Assembly (NCBI RefSeq): GCF_900604385.1
Contig: NZ_LR027382.1
Location: 248,001 to 312,000 of the forward strand
Origin: Alistipes megaguti
GTDB lineage: Bacteria > Bacteroidota > Bacteroidia > Bacteroidales > Rikenellaceae
Reading direction: 5' to 3'
Length of the DNA stretch: 64,000 nt
Part shown: in pieces, positions 1-9,272 of the stretch
How the letters are laid out: each line of letters starts with the position of its first letter
How positions within the stretch are numbered: the stretch's first letter is position 1
Notes under the pieces: model-generated
What the model was told of the DNA's origin: nothing
The model's input: the letters and a program-made list of their open reading frames with translations, nothing else
The model's database searches: none
Position numbers and translations under genes: made by a program

Positions 1-618
1 GACATTCTTGTCAAAGTAGTGGCAGACCTCCGTGGCAGCCGTTCCGACGGCCGTCAGCGAACGCAACAGGGGCACCTTGTAATCGAGCGCCTCGCCCGTA
101 TAGGCGATGAAGACGGTCGGGATGCAGAGCGTCGTGTCGACGATGAAGGCCGGCGAGGTGGGATCCCAGGCCGAATAGCCGCGGGCCTCGAACGTATTGC
201 GGATACCTCCGTTGGGGAACGACGAGGCATCGGGCTCCTGCTGCACGAGCAGTTTGCCGGAGAACTCCTCCAGTACGCCTCCGTTGCCGTCGGGCTCGGC
301 GAAGGCATCGTGTTTCTCGGCCGTACCGCCCGTCAACGGCTGAAACCAGTGCGTATAGTGGTCGGCGCCGTGCTCCAGGGCCCACTGCCGCATACCGGCG
401 GCAATGCTGTCGGCGACCTCACGCGTCAGCGGCGTGCGGTTCTCCATCGTGTCGAGCAGAGCGGCGTAGGTCCGCTTGTCGAGGTACTTGCGCATGGCGG
501 CACGTCCGAAGACCTTCTCTCCGAAGTAGTCCGAGGGACGACCCTCCGGGGCCTTCACCTCAACGGCGGTATGGTTGATCGCCGCATCGACCATTTTGAA
601 TCTGAGCAATGATGACAT
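1..618 (-). CDS. glnN: Glutamine synthetase type III, N-terminal part (runs off window)
   Basis: Makes glutamine from glutamate, ammonia and ATP in the cytoplasm. The minus-strand reading starts at an ATG at 616-618 (MSSLLRFKMVDAAINHTAVE) and stays open to the window edge, giving about 206 residues of a protein that is usually about 730. The segments SDYFGEKVF, MRKYLDKRTY and HYTHWFQPLTGGTAEKHDAF are typical of the GSIII N-terminal region found in Bacteroidota. The gene is divergent from mutA and has a long upstream region with a good -7 box (791-798), so its leader is about 165 nt. The C-terminal catalytic part lies outside the window, so its integrity cannot be judged. GSIII genes are variously named glnA or glnN. 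Confidence 0.93.
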   Translation of the reverse strand, partial: MSSLLRFKMVDAAINHTAVEVKAPEGRPSDYFGEKVFGRAAMRKYLDKRTYAALLDTMENRTPLTREVADSIAAGMRQWALEHGADHYTHWFQPLTGGTAEKHDAFAEPDGNGGVLEEFSGKLLVQQEPDASSFPNGGIRNTFEARGYSAWDPTSPAFIVDTTLCIPTVFIAYTGEALDYKVPLLRSLTAVGTAATEVCHYFDKNV

Positions 619-790
619 ATACCTATCTGTTTGAAATGGGTTTTCTCAAAAAAACGGAGCGGGAGAAAGACTCGATAATTGCAAACTAAAACCTAACCTG
701 AAATTTTCCGGACCACTGCCTCCCGGCAGAAATCACCGACCTAACTAACCCGGGCATTCTCCCGCTCCGGTATATCGGTTGTTCTGGATG

Positions 791-798
791 CAAATGTA
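791..798 (-). promoter_or_regulatory. -7 box upstream of glutamine synthetase
   Basis: On the minus strand this reads TACATTTG, a full match to the Bacteroidota -7 consensus TAnnTTTG. I see no good TTTG at the expected -33 distance; the nearest is 25 nt away. It would start a transcript near 785 with a long leader. Confidence 0.5.
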
Positions 799-854
799 AA
801 AATATTTCCGTTACGTTATTTTTCAAAAAAATGTATTTTTTCGAGAAAATTGCA

Positions 855-944
855 TTTTTTAAGGCATTTTTCCGGAAAACAACCCCATTTTTCAGAGCAA
901 TACTCGTTTTTTGAGGCAGTTTTCCGAAAAACAGCCTCAAAAAA
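855..944. repeat. 26-bp direct repeat pair, the second copy forming a long hairpin
   Basis: Two 26-bp copies lie at 855-880 and 907-932 and differ at three positions. The second copy forms the left arm of a palindrome: 907-917 pairs with 934-944 (11 bp, TTTTTTGAGGC with GCCTCAAAAAA), and an inner GTTTT/AAAAC stem follows one mismatch. It has A and T runs on both sides, like a bidirectional terminator, but it sits between two divergent genes, upstream of both. The rest of 619-1219 is AT-rich and shows no coding potential. Confidence 0.7.
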
Positions 945-1133
945 TCGGCAAACAGCCAAAATCAGCACTTTTTGATTTTTCCTCGAATTTGAGGATATAA
1001 AGAACATTATTCAACCATTAAGCTCCTCAATCAAGTTCCTCCCCCACCGATGCAAGACCGATCCTTCCCCCCTTCGGCAACATAACTATATTTAATAAGA
1101 AGACGATTGTGATGTTATTTTGTTAACAATTTC

Positions 1134-1166
1134 TTGTTACAAATTCCCAATTATTTCGTACCTTTA
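1134..1166 (+). promoter_or_regulatory. Probable mutAB promoter
   Basis: TTG at 1134-1136 and TACCTTTA at 1159-1166 approximate the Bacteroidota -33/-7 pair, but the 22-nt spacing is slightly long. Three GTTA motifs (within 1113-1139) overlap the -33 side, including the near-palindrome TGTTAAC-TTGTTACA at 1121-1141. Confidence 0.45.
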
Positions 1167-1219
1167 CGTGCAATTTTGAAACTAAGAGCAAGAACACTCA
1201 TACTAATCTCTAAACAGTT

Positions 1220-3067
1220 ATGGCAAATACCAAACGTGAAAAGCTGTTCACCGAGTTCCCCCCGGTCCCGACCGAAGTATGGGAAGCGGCGATCGCAGCC
1301 GACCTGAAAGGTGCCGATTACGAGCGTAAACTGGTATGGCGTACGGGCGAGGGATTCAACGTCCGCCCCTACTACCGTGCCGAAAACCTCGAGGGCATCC
1401 GGTTCCTGGGCTCGCAGGCAGGCGAGTTCCCCTACGTGAGAGGTACGCGCGCCAACAACCACTGGCACGTGCATCAGACCATCGAGGTCAAGTGCCCCAA
1501 GGAGGCCAACGCCGAGGCGCTCAAGCTCCTCAACTCGGGCGTCGACTCGCTGGGCTTCTCCATCGCCAAGGAGGACTTCTCGGCCGCTGACCTCGATCAG
1601 CTGCTCGCCGAAATCCACATCCCGGCCATCGAGATCACCTTCTGCGGCATGCACACCGGTCGCATCGCCGGCCTGGTGATCGACAAACTCGAAAAGGAGG
1701 GCATCGCCGCCGAGGCCAACGTCGCCTTCTGCATCGACCCCATCGTCAAGGGTCTCTCCCAGAAGGGCGACTTCTGCTCACCCAACGGCGAAAAGTGCTT
1801 CGCCAAGATCAAGTCGCTCATCGAGCGCACCCGTGAATACAAGCATATCCGCATCGTCACCGTCTCGGCCGGCATCTTCGCCAACTCCGGTTCGACGATC
1901 GTCGAGGAGCTCGCCTTCGCCCTCTCGGCCGGCAACGACTACATGGCCCGTCTGACCGACGCCGGTCTGGATGCCGACACCGCAGCCCGCAAGCTCCGCT
2001 TCTCGTTCGCCGTCACGTCGAACTACTTCATGGAGATCGCCAAGTTCCGCGCCGCCCGCATGCTCTGGGCCAACATCGTCAAGGGATACAACCCCGCCAA
2101 GGAGTGCGCCGGCAAGATGATGATCCACGCCCGCACGGCCGACTGGAACCAGACGGTTTACGACCCCTATGTCAACATGCTCCGCGGTACGACCGAGGCC
2201 ATGTCCGCCGCTATCGCCGGCGTTCACTCGCTCGAGGTTACGCCGTTCGACGCCTCGTTCGAGGATCCTACCGAATTCTCGAAGCGCATCGCCCGCAACG
2301 TCGAGCTGCTGCTCAAACACGAGGCCCACTTCGACCAGGTCGTTGACCCGGCCGGCGGTTCGTACTACGTCGAGAACCTCACCCAGTCGATCGCCAACGA
2401 GGCCTGGAAGCTCTTCCTCGAACTCGAGGAGAAGGGCGGTTATACCGAAGCCTACAAGGCCGGCTACATCAAGGAGCGCATCGAGGCCTCGGCCGCAGCC
2501 AAGGACAAGGCCATCGCTACGCGCCGCCAGATCCTGCTGGGCGCCAACCAGTACCCCAACTTCACGGAGGTCGCCGGAAAGGAGATCACCCAGGAGGCCG
2601 TTACGCGCCACATGGCCGAAGGCAACACGCTGGCTCCCTACCGCGGCGCCATGGCTTTCGAGGCCATGCGTCTGCATGTCGACCGCTCGGGCAAGCAGCC
2701 CAAGGCCTTCATGCTCACCTGCGGCAGCCTGGCCATGGCCCGCGCCCGCGCCCAGTTCTCGTGCAACTTCTTCGGCTGCGCCGGTATCCGCGTAATTGAC
2801 AACACCTTCTTCAAATCGGTGGAGGAGGGCGTCAAGGCCGCTCTCGAGTCGAAAGCCGAAATCGTCGTGGTCTGCGCTTCGGACGACGACTACGCCGAGG
2901 TTGCCCCGAAAGTCAAGGAACTGCTCGGCGGCAAGGCCATCCTGGTGGTTGCCGGTGCCCCGGCCTGCATGCCCGAACTCGAGGAGAAGGGCATCAAGAA
3001 CTTCATCAACGTGAAGTCCAATGTCCTCGAAACGCTGAAGTTTTACCTTAAAGAGATGGGAATCTAA
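1220..3067 (+). CDS. mutA: Methylmalonyl-CoA mutase small subunit
   Basis: Small (beta) subunit of the B12-dependent methylmalonyl-CoA/succinyl-CoA mutase, part of the succinate-to-propionate fermentation route. It has 615 residues, normal for the family. The TIM-barrel half resembles MutB (VDPAGGSYYVENLT near residue 377). The C-terminal cobalamin-like fold is present but lacks the DxHxxG cobalt ligand, as expected for the non-catalytic subunit. It starts at ATG 1220 after a short leader from the promoter at 1134-1166, and mutB follows after only 2 nt, so the two are cotranscribed. Nothing suggests truncation. Identification is by recognition of the sequence and by the mutA-mutB pairing. Confidence 0.96.
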   Translation: MANTKREKLFTEFPPVPTEVWEAAIAADLKGADYERKLVWRTGEGFNVRPYYRAENLEGIRFLGSQAGEFPYVRGTRANNHWHVHQTIEVKCPKEANAEALKLLNSGVDSLGFSIAKEDFSAADLDQLLAEIHIPAIEITFCGMHTGRIAGLVIDKLEKEGIAAEANVAFCIDPIVKGLSQKGDFCSPNGEKCFAKIKSLIERTREYKHIRIVTVSAGIFANSGSTIVEELAFALSAGNDYMARLTDAGLDADTAARKLRFSFAVTSNYFMEIAKFRAARMLWANIVKGYNPAKECAGKMMIHARTADWNQTVYDPYVNMLRGTTEAMSAAIAGVHSLEVTPFDASFEDPTEFSKRIARNVELLLKHEAHFDQVVDPAGGSYYVENLTQSIANEAWKLFLELEEKGGYTEAYKAGYIKERIEASAAAKDKAIATRRQILLGANQYPNFTEVAGKEITQEAVTRHMAEGNTLAPYRGAMAFEAMRLHVDRSGKQPKAFMLTCGSLAMARARAQFSCNFFGCAGIRVIDNTFFKSVEEGVKAALESKAEIVVVCASDDDYAEVAPKVKELLGGKAILVVAGAPACMPELEEKGIKNFINVKSNVLETLKFYLKEMGI

Positions 3068-3069
3068 CG

Positions 3070-5208
3070 ATGAGAGCTAAATTTTCAGAACTCAAATACG
3101 AAGGCGCCCAGCAGAAGAGCTGCTGCGCCTCGAAAGGCTGCGGTCAGGTGGAACCGTGGCTTACGGCCGAGCGCATTCCCGTCAAGGGAACCTATACGGC
3201 CGAAGACCTCGAAGGCATGGAGCACCTGAACTATGCCGCCGGTATCGCACCGTTCCTGCGCGGTCCCTATTCGACGATGTACGTGATGCGTCCGTGGACG
3301 ATCCGTCAGTACGCCGGATTCTCGACCGCCGAGGAGTCCAACGCCTTCTACCGCCGCAACCTCGCCGCCGGTCAGAAGGGTCTGTCGGTGGCCTTCGACC
3401 TGGCTACGCACCGCGGCTATGACGCCGATCACCCGCGTGTCGTAGGCGACGTCGGCAAGGCCGGTGTCTCGATCTGCTCCGTCGAGGACATGAAGGTCCT
3501 CTTCAACGGCATTCCGCTGGACAAGATGTCCGTGTCGATGACCATGAATGGCGCCGTGCTGCCCATTCTGGCCTTCTACATCGTCACGGGTCTCGAGCAG
3601 GGTTGCACGCTGGATCAGCTCTCGGGTACGATCCAGAACGACATCCTCAAGGAGTTCATGGTGCGCAACACCTATATCTACCCCCCCGAGTTCTCGATGC
3701 GGATCATCGCCGACATCTTCGAGTATACGTCGAAGAACATGCCGAAGTTCAACTCGATCTCGATCTCGGGCTACCACATGCAGGAGGCCGGTGCTACGGC
3801 TGACATCGAGTTGGCCTACACGCTGGCCGACGGTCTGGAGTATCTGCGCGCCGGTATCAATGCCGGCATGTCGATCGACGCCTTCGCGCCTCGTCTGTCG
3901 TTCTTCTGGGCCATCGGCATGAACCACTTCATGGAGATCGCCAAGATGCGCGCCGCACGTATGCTGTGGGCCAAGATCGTCAAGCAGTTCAACCCGAAGA
4001 ACCCCAAGTCGCTGGCCCTGCGTACCCACTCGCAGACCTCGGGCTGGTCGCTCACGGAGCAGGATCCGTTCAACAACGTGGCCCGTACGGCCATCGAGGC
4101 CATGGGCGCCGCCCTGGGACACACCCAGTCGCTGCACACCAACGCCCTGGACGAGGCCATCGCCCTGCCGACCGACTTCTCGGCACGTATCGCCCGCAAC
4201 ACGCAGATCTACATCCAGGAGGAGACCTCGATCTGCCGCGAGGTCGATCCGTGGGCAGGTTCCTACTACGTCGAGACCCTCACCAACGAGATCGCGCACA
4301 AGGCCTGGGAGCACATCCAGGAGATCGAGAAGCTGGGCGGTATGGCCAAGGCCATCGAGACCGGTATTCCGAAGATGCGTATCGAGGAGGCTTCGGCCCG
4401 CAAGCAGGCCCGTATCGACTCCGGCGAGGAGAAGATTATCGGTCTGAACGAGTACCGTCTGGAGAAGGAGGCCCCGATCGACATCCTGGCCGTGGACAAC
4501 ACCGCCGTGCGCGAAAGCCAGATCAAGCGTCTGAAGGAGCTGCGCGCCACGCGTGACAACGAGGCCGTGAAGAAGGCCCTGGCCGCCATCACCGAGTGCG
4601 TGAAGACCAAGCAGGGCAACCTGCTCGAGCTGGCCGTCGAGGCCGCCAAGGTCCGCGCTACGCTGGGTGAGATCTCCGATGCCTGCGAGGTTGTCGTAGG
4701 CCGCTACAAAGCTGTTATCCGTTCCATCTCAGGTGTTTACTCTTCGGAAGTGAAAAACGACAAGAACTTCGAGCACGCCAAGGAGCTGTGCGCCGAATTT
4801 GCCAAGAAAGAGGGCCGTCAGCCGCGTATCATGATCGCCAAGCTCGGCCAGGACGGACACGACCGCGGTGCCAAGGTCGTTGCTACGGGTTATGCCGACA
4901 TCGGCTTCGACGTCGACATGGGTCCGCTGTTCCAGACTCCGGAGGAGGCTGCCAAGCAGGCCGTCGAGAACGACGTCCACGTAGTGGGCGTATCGTCGCT
5001 GGCCGCCGGTCACCTCACCCTCGTGCCGCAGATCATCGCCGAGCTGAAGAAACTCGGACGTGAGGATATCGTCGTCATCGTCGGCGGTGTGATTCCTCAC
5101 CAGGATTACGATGAGCTCTACCGCGACGGTGCCGCCGCCATCTTCGGCCCCGGTACGCCGATCGCCACGGCTGCCATCAAGATCCTCGAGATCCTGCTGG
5201 GCGAGTAA
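3070..5208 (+). CDS. mutB: Methylmalonyl-CoA mutase large (catalytic) subunit
   Basis: Catalytic alpha subunit that interconverts methylmalonyl-CoA and succinyl-CoA with adenosylcobalamin. It has 712 residues. The N-terminal TIM barrel binds the CoA substrate (GLSVAFDLATHRGYDADHPR near residue 99; VDPWAGSYYVETL near 393). The C-terminal B12-binding domain begins at about 580 and carries KLGQDGHDRGAKV, whose histidine (about H597) is the lower cobalt ligand; GVSSLAAGH and VIVGGVIP complete the fold. It forms an operon with mutA (2-nt gap) and ends at the strong terminator at 5232-5261. No meaB/argK chaperone or epimerase gene is adjacent. Confidence 0.97.
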   Translation: MRAKFSELKYEGAQQKSCCASKGCGQVEPWLTAERIPVKGTYTAEDLEGMEHLNYAAGIAPFLRGPYSTMYVMRPWTIRQYAGFSTAEESNAFYRRNLAAGQKGLSVAFDLATHRGYDADHPRVVGDVGKAGVSICSVEDMKVLFNGIPLDKMSVSMTMNGAVLPILAFYIVTGLEQGCTLDQLSGTIQNDILKEFMVRNTYIYPPEFSMRIIADIFEYTSKNMPKFNSISISGYHMQEAGATADIELAYTLADGLEYLRAGINAGMSIDAFAPRLSFFWAIGMNHFMEIAKMRAARMLWAKIVKQFNPKNPKSLALRTHSQTSGWSLTEQDPFNNVARTAIEAMGAALGHTQSLHTNALDEAIALPTDFSARIARNTQIYIQEETSICREVDPWAGSYYVETLTNEIAHKAWEHIQEIEKLGGMAKAIETGIPKMRIEEASARKQARIDSGEEKIIGLNEYRLEKEAPIDILAVDNTAVRESQIKRLKELRATRDNEAVKKALAAITECVKTKQGNLLELAVEAAKVRATLGEISDACEVVVGRYKAVIRSISGVYSSEVKNDKNFEHAKELCAEFAKKEGRQPRIMIAKLGQDGHDRGAKVVATGYADIGFDVDMGPLFQTPEEAAKQAVENDVHVVGVSSLAAGHLTLVPQIIAELKKLGREDIVVIVGGVIPHQDYDELYRDGAAAIFGPGTPIATAAIKILEILLGE

Positions 5209-5231
5209 CTTCTCCCTGAATTGACTTTCCG

Positions 5232-5265
5232 ATCCCCTTCGGCCCCTCGGCCGAAGGGGATTTTT
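5232..5265 (+). terminator. Rho-independent terminator of mutAB
   Basis: A 13-bp stem (5232-5244 with 5249-5261, ATCCCCTTCGGCC/GGCCGAAGGGGAT) closes on a 4-nt loop and runs into TTTTT, 23 nt after the mutB stop. Confidence 0.9.
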
Positions 5266-5439
5266 CGTGAGGTGGGGAGGATTTGTGGAGAGAAACTCCC
5301 GGGAAGATTAACGCGGGAAAGGACGCCGCCGGGAAGAATGGCCCGTGAAAGGTTGGTGCAGAGAAAGACGCCACTGTGGCGGTGAGGAGAACGACGGCTC
5401 GGCGAATCGGAAAGTGTTTTTGGGAAACACCGATAAAAA

Positions 5440-5468
5440 ATCCCGCACGACTCGCGGTCGTACGGGAT
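5440..5468 (-). terminator. Terminator of the alcohol dehydrogenase gene
   Basis: Stem 5440-5451 with 5457-5468 (one mismatch), followed on the minus strand by a U run (A run at 5435-5440 on plus). It lies 26 nt past the dehydrogenase stop. A second small stem (5414-5419 with 5425-5430) follows. Nothing else is seen between 5266 and 5493. Confidence 0.8.
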
Positions 5469-5493
5469 GGTATCGGATCAGGAACAAGAGGTG

Positions 5494-6636
5494 TCAGAGG
5501 CAGGCCTCGAGGATGCGGCGGGCCATCGCTCCGTCGACGTTTCCGGCCTCACCGTAGTGGACGCCCGAAGCATTGAACCGGCGCTCGACCTCGGCAATTG
5601 TCTCCTGGCCGATCCCCTCCTCCGAGAGGTGCGTCGAGAGTCCCAGCGAACGGAAAAACTCCTCGGTACGGACCAGTGTCCGGTCAATACGCTCCTCATC
5701 GCTGCCGCCCGTAATGCCCCAGATCCGCTCACCAAACTGCAACAACTTGCCGTGCTTCTGGTCGCGCAGCACACGCAGCGTTCCGTTGATGACGATGGCC
5801 AGCGTAGCACCGTGGGTCAGCCCGTGCAGGGCCGTCAGTTCGTGGCCGATCATGTGCGTTGCCCAGTCCTGCGTCACACCCATGCGGATCATGTCATTCA
5901 GAGCCAACGTCGCCGAGAGCATGTACTCGGACATCGTGTCGTAATCACGCTCGTCGGAGAGGGCCTTCGGAGCCGTCTCTACGACCGTATGGAGGATTCC
6001 CTCAGCCCAGCGGTCCATCAACAGCGACTGACCCGGCGTGGTCATATACTGCTCGAGCACATGCACGAACGTATCGGCCAGTCCGCAGGCAATCTGTCGC
6101 TTCGGAAGCGAGAAGAGTGTCTCGGGATCGAGAATCGAAAAGACCGGATAGTGGCTGTAGAAGGCGTATTTCTCCTTGGTCTCGTAGCGCGAAATGACAG
6201 CACCGCTGTTCATCTCGGAGCCTGTGGCGGCCATCGTCAGAACAGTAGCCAGCGGCACGGTCTTCGAATAACTGCCCTTGAGGACGAGATCCCAAGCATC
6301 GCCGTCGTAGAGCAGTCCCGCCGAGATAAGTTTCGTACCGTCGATGACCGATCCTCCGCCTACAGCCAGCAGGAAGTCAACCTTCTTTTCCTTTCCAAGG
6401 GCGATGGCCTTGCGCAGCGTCTCCACCGAAGGATTGGCCTCGATTCCCCAGAATTCGATGAAATCACGCCCTTCAAGGGCCTTGACAACCTGGTCATAGA
6501 CGCCGTTACGTTTAACGCTTCCGCCGCCGAAGGTGATCATGATACGACGGTCGGTCGGGATGAGTTCCGGAAGACGGGCAATCTGCCCCTTGCCGAAGAC
6601 CAGTTTGGTCGGATTCTGATAGATGAAATTGTTCAT
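5494..6636 (-). CDS. Iron-containing, YqhD-like NAD(P)-dependent alcohol dehydrogenase
   Basis: Group III metal-dependent alcohol dehydrogenase that probably reduces aldehydes in the cytoplasm. It has 380 residues, the normal YqhD length. The N-terminal Rossmann-like half carries MITFGGGSVKRNGVYDQV and AVGGGSVIDGTKLI (nucleotide binding). The C-terminal helical half carries the metal-binding histidines in ADTFVHVLEQYMT and MIGHELTALHGLTHG. It is a single-gene unit: a clear -7 box lies 22 nt upstream of the ATG and a terminator follows the stop. The physiological substrate cannot be read from the sequence; butanol/aldehyde reductase is the usual label. Confidence 0.92.
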   Translation of the reverse strand: MNNFIYQNPTKLVFGKGQIARLPELIPTDRRIMITFGGGSVKRNGVYDQVVKALEGRDFIEFWGIEANPSVETLRKAIALGKEKKVDFLLAVGGGSVIDGTKLISAGLLYDGDAWDLVLKGSYSKTVPLATVLTMAATGSEMNSGAVISRYETKEKYAFYSHYPVFSILDPETLFSLPKRQIACGLADTFVHVLEQYMTTPGQSLLMDRWAEGILHTVVETAPKALSDERDYDTMSEYMLSATLALNDMIRMGVTQDWATHMIGHELTALHGLTHGATLAIVINGTLRVLRDQKHGKLLQFGERIWGITGGSDEERIDRTLVRTEEFFRSLGLSTHLSEEGIGQETIAEVERRFNASGVHYGEAGNVDGAMARRILEACL

Positions 6637-6657
6637 AACAAAGAGGGTTTATTGTTA

Positions 6658-6665
6658 CAAAGATA
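6658..6665 (-). promoter_or_regulatory. -7 box of the alcohol dehydrogenase gene
   Basis: Reads TATCTTTG on the minus strand, a perfect TAnnTTTG, and ends 22 nt before the ATG. No convincing -33 TTTG is seen. Confidence 0.6.
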
Positions 6666-6980
6666 ACAAATTTTCGCAAGATTACGTAAGAAAGGCGCCA
6701 CGCAGCCGAACGATGCGACGCGCAGACAACCGGGCAGAGAACCGGTCGGGAAAGAGTCTGTCCAAACGGGAACGGTCCGTAAAGGCGGCCGGAAAAGAGA
6801 TCTGCCGCCTGTAGGCAGGACGAGAAGGCCATAGGGGTGAGGCAACGGGAGCAGAGAACATCCGAGACAGGAGTAAAAGCATTGGTGGCAGGAACAAAGG
6901 GCGTCGGTGGCAGGAGCCAAGGTACGGACCGAGGTTGCATAGTTGAAACGGGAAAGATGCCTGGAATACAGGCAATAAAA
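6666..6980. other. Noncoding stretch, nothing assigned
   Basis: This GC-rich stretch lies upstream of the alcohol dehydrogenase promoter and beyond the ppiD-like terminator. The open frames here lack ribosome sites and recognisable protein sequence, and I find no RNA gene. A short repeated phrase (GGTGGCAGGA) occurs at about 6883 and 6906. Confidence 0.5.
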
Positions 6981-6982
6981 AA

Positions 6983-7009
6983 GCGGGAAGAGGCAATGCC
7001 TCTTCCCGC
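6983..7009 (-). terminator. Terminator downstream of the ppiD-like gene
   Basis: A nearly perfect palindrome (6983-6995 with 6997-7009, GCGGGAAGAGGCA) followed on the minus strand by a U run (A run at 6977-6982). It lies about 190 nt beyond the ppiD-like stop and probably ends the minus-strand run that begins near 19767. Confidence 0.85.
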
Positions 7010-7114
7010 AAACCACTCAGGGATCACCGAGCGACAGGATTTCGCACCCGCCTTTCTCCGGTTATTTGAGCTCTCGGGTACTGCACGGTTTCAGCGACCC
7101 GATTACCACAGCCC

Positions 7115-7158
7115 CGGTTACCATACCATTTATGCACCCTCGGTTACCGTACCATTTA
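7115..7158. repeat. Degenerate 26-bp tandem repeat
   Basis: An 18-bp core (CGGTTACCATACCATTTA) at 7115-7132 recurs with one change at 7141-7158. More degenerate related sequence flanks it, between the ppiD-like stop and its terminator. Confidence 0.6.
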
Positions 7159-7202
7159 CCGCAGCCCCTTTACAGCACCCCGGGCTTCTGCGGTCCCTGC
7201 AG

Positions 7203-9233
7203 TTAGAAGTACTTGCCGCGCAGATCCTGAATATCGGCCATCTGCTGAACGGCCGGCAGAGCAAACTGCTGGGCCATTCCTTCGGCCATTGCCTGTGCGC
7301 GAACCTTCTCACCTTCGGCGGTCTGCTTCTCCGAGGTCTGAATATCATCCACCTGGAAGATATAGAGCCCAGACAGGCCCTTCACAGGTACCGACAAGGC
7401 TCCCTTCTCCGAAGAGGCAATCGCACCAACCAGACGCGGCTCAACACCGATGCCGTCGATATAGAATGCTCCGTAAGCCACACCCGAGAAGTCGCCGACC
7501 TCCGAGCCGAGGCTCTTGGCCTGCTCGTCGAGCGTCGAGCCCGAAAGCTCGTTGAGGATATAGTCGTACTTCTTGTCGCGCAGCACCTGGGCCCGAACCT
7601 GAGCCGCAACCTTCTGCAGCGAAGCATAATCATCGTCGTCAATATCGGTCAGCATGGCAATCACGTAATCCTTGCCTACGGAGAAGATCTCCGAAACATC
7701 GCCCTTCTTGGCACCGTATGCCCAGCGGGCCACGTCACGCGAGTCGTCCAGACCGCGGATCGTCCGATCGCCCTGAGTCAGCGTAGCCACACGCGGCGTC
7801 ACGGCAGCCTCCGAAGCGGCATCGGCAAAGGCCTCCGATGACCCCTTGGCATTGACCATGAACGATCCGGCCTGGTTATGGATGTCACGGCGCGTTGCTG
7901 CCGAAGCCTCCACCGGATAGGTGATCGATGCCACCTGGAGATGCTTCGTGGGTTTGCCGGTACGGTAGATCTGCATCAACTGGATGGCGTCGCCCGAGGC
8001 GATCTTGACGATATCACCCGTCTTCACGCCGGCCAGTTTCTCGACGAATTCACCCGTAAAGGACGAGAAGGGAAGCACCCCTACGTCTCCGCCATTGGCG
8101 GCCGTAGCGTCATAGACCGAGTACTGCGAAGCCAACGCGGCAAAATCACCTCCCTGACGGGCCACCGTCAGCAAGCTGTCGGCCAGCGCCTCCTGCGTAT
8201 AGGGCAGCACGATGTGGCGGATACCGATCGAGTCGGGAGCCACTTTCGAATCCAGCACACGGGCCATCGTCCACTCGTTGTTCTTCAGCACCGGTCCGTA
8301 CATCTCACCGGCCATCAGAGCCTTGGCCTCCTCATCGGAAAGCTGGGCGGCGGTTACGTAATTCTCGGCAACATGTCCGTTGCGATTGCCCCGCACGAAG
8401 GCCTTCACATCCTCGGCGACGGCAAAATTCTTGCCCACCTCCGCAGCGTTCTTCTCCAGAGCCAGCAGGTCGTCATCCGTAGGCGAAACCTCGAACACGA
8501 CATACGACAGCGTCCGCGACGGCGTCTGTTTGAACTGATCCTTGTGGCTGTTGTAGTAGGCCTTCAGGTCGCTCGACGAAACCGACACCAGCGAATCGGG
8601 CACCGAAGCGAACTTCTTGCCGATCCACTTGCCCGAGAAGGTCTCGTTGGCGCCCTTGACACCCTGAGCCACCTCCAGCGAATTGACGTAAACACCACCC
8701 TTGATCAGCCCGAAGAACTTTTGCATCTCACGCTCCATGCAGGCCTGTTCGTTGAGCTGCGACCACATCTGTGCAGCCTGCGGATTGGTCTCGGCCTGGG
8801 CCAGGAACTGATTGATGGCATCTACGCTGTACTGTCCCGTACGCGGATCGGTGAAGGCGTTGTAGAAGGTCTGCGAAGGCTGCTGACCGCTGGCCATGGC
8901 CATACGCTCGGACTCGGTCACACGCAGTCCCAGACGCTCGAAACCCGGCGTGTAGACATACTTGGCGATCAGCGACTGCCAGACGGCGTTGGCCAGCATG
9001 GCCGACTGCTGTTCGTCGCTCTCCTGCACGTTGTTCTGAGCCTTGATCTGCTCGTACTGGTCGTAATACTCCGAATAGTTGATCTTCTCGCCGTCGATCA
9101 CGCCGACACGGGGATCATTGCCCGAGAAGCCCATTTCGGTCTTCAGGGAGAGGATAAAGGCCAAGAGGGCGAATGCGATGATGACCGAAAGCACGACGCC
9201 GAACTTGGTACGTAAGGTGTTTAAACTTGCCAT
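7203..9233 (-). CDS. PpiD/SurA-like membrane-anchored peptidylprolyl isomerase
   Basis: Periplasmic folding factor for envelope proteins. It has 676 residues. One N-terminal transmembrane anchor (VVLSVIIAFALLAFILSL, about residues 13-30) is followed by a SurA/PpiD-type N-terminal chaperone region with the conserved GxIDGEKINYSEY start. A parvulin (rotamase) domain lies at about residues 340-440 (IGIRHIVLPYTQ, GGDVGVLPFSSF), followed by a long C-terminal region. The overall plan is that of E. coli PpiD, but Bacteroidota members are divergent, so no symbol is given. It is the last gene of the minus-strand envelope run; a -7 box at 9273-9280 could also start it separately. Terminator at 6983-7009. 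Confidence 0.88.
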   Translation of the reverse strand: MASLNTLRTKFGVVLSVIIAFALLAFILSLKTEMGFSGNDPRVGVIDGEKINYSEYYDQYEQIKAQNNVQESDEQQSAMLANAVWQSLIAKYVYTPGFERLGLRVTESERMAMASGQQPSQTFYNAFTDPRTGQYSVDAINQFLAQAETNPQAAQMWSQLNEQACMEREMQKFFGLIKGGVYVNSLEVAQGVKGANETFSGKWIGKKFASVPDSLVSVSSSDLKAYYNSHKDQFKQTPSRTLSYVVFEVSPTDDDLLALEKNAAEVGKNFAVAEDVKAFVRGNRNGHVAENYVTAAQLSDEEAKALMAGEMYGPVLKNNEWTMARVLDSKVAPDSIGIRHIVLPYTQEALADSLLTVARQGGDFAALASQYSVYDATAANGGDVGVLPFSSFTGEFVEKLAGVKTGDIVKIASGDAIQLMQIYRTGKPTKHLQVASITYPVEASAATRRDIHNQAGSFMVNAKGSSEAFADAASEAAVTPRVATLTQGDRTIRGLDDSRDVARWAYGAKKGDVSEIFSVGKDYVIAMLTDIDDDDYASLQKVAAQVRAQVLRDKKYDYILNELSGSTLDEQAKSLGSEVGDFSGVAYGAFYIDGIGVEPRLVGAIASSEKGALSVPVKGLSGLYIFQVDDIQTSEKQTAEGEKVRAQAMAEGMAQQFALPAVQQMADIQDLRGKYF

Positions 9234-9272
9234 ATAAAATGTTAATTATTCGTATTGTTTCGTTAGATCAGC

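Noticed and set aside
6837..7841. Plus-strand open frame across the ppiD terminator
   Set aside because: It overlaps the PpiD-like gene on the other strand, and no family is recognisable.
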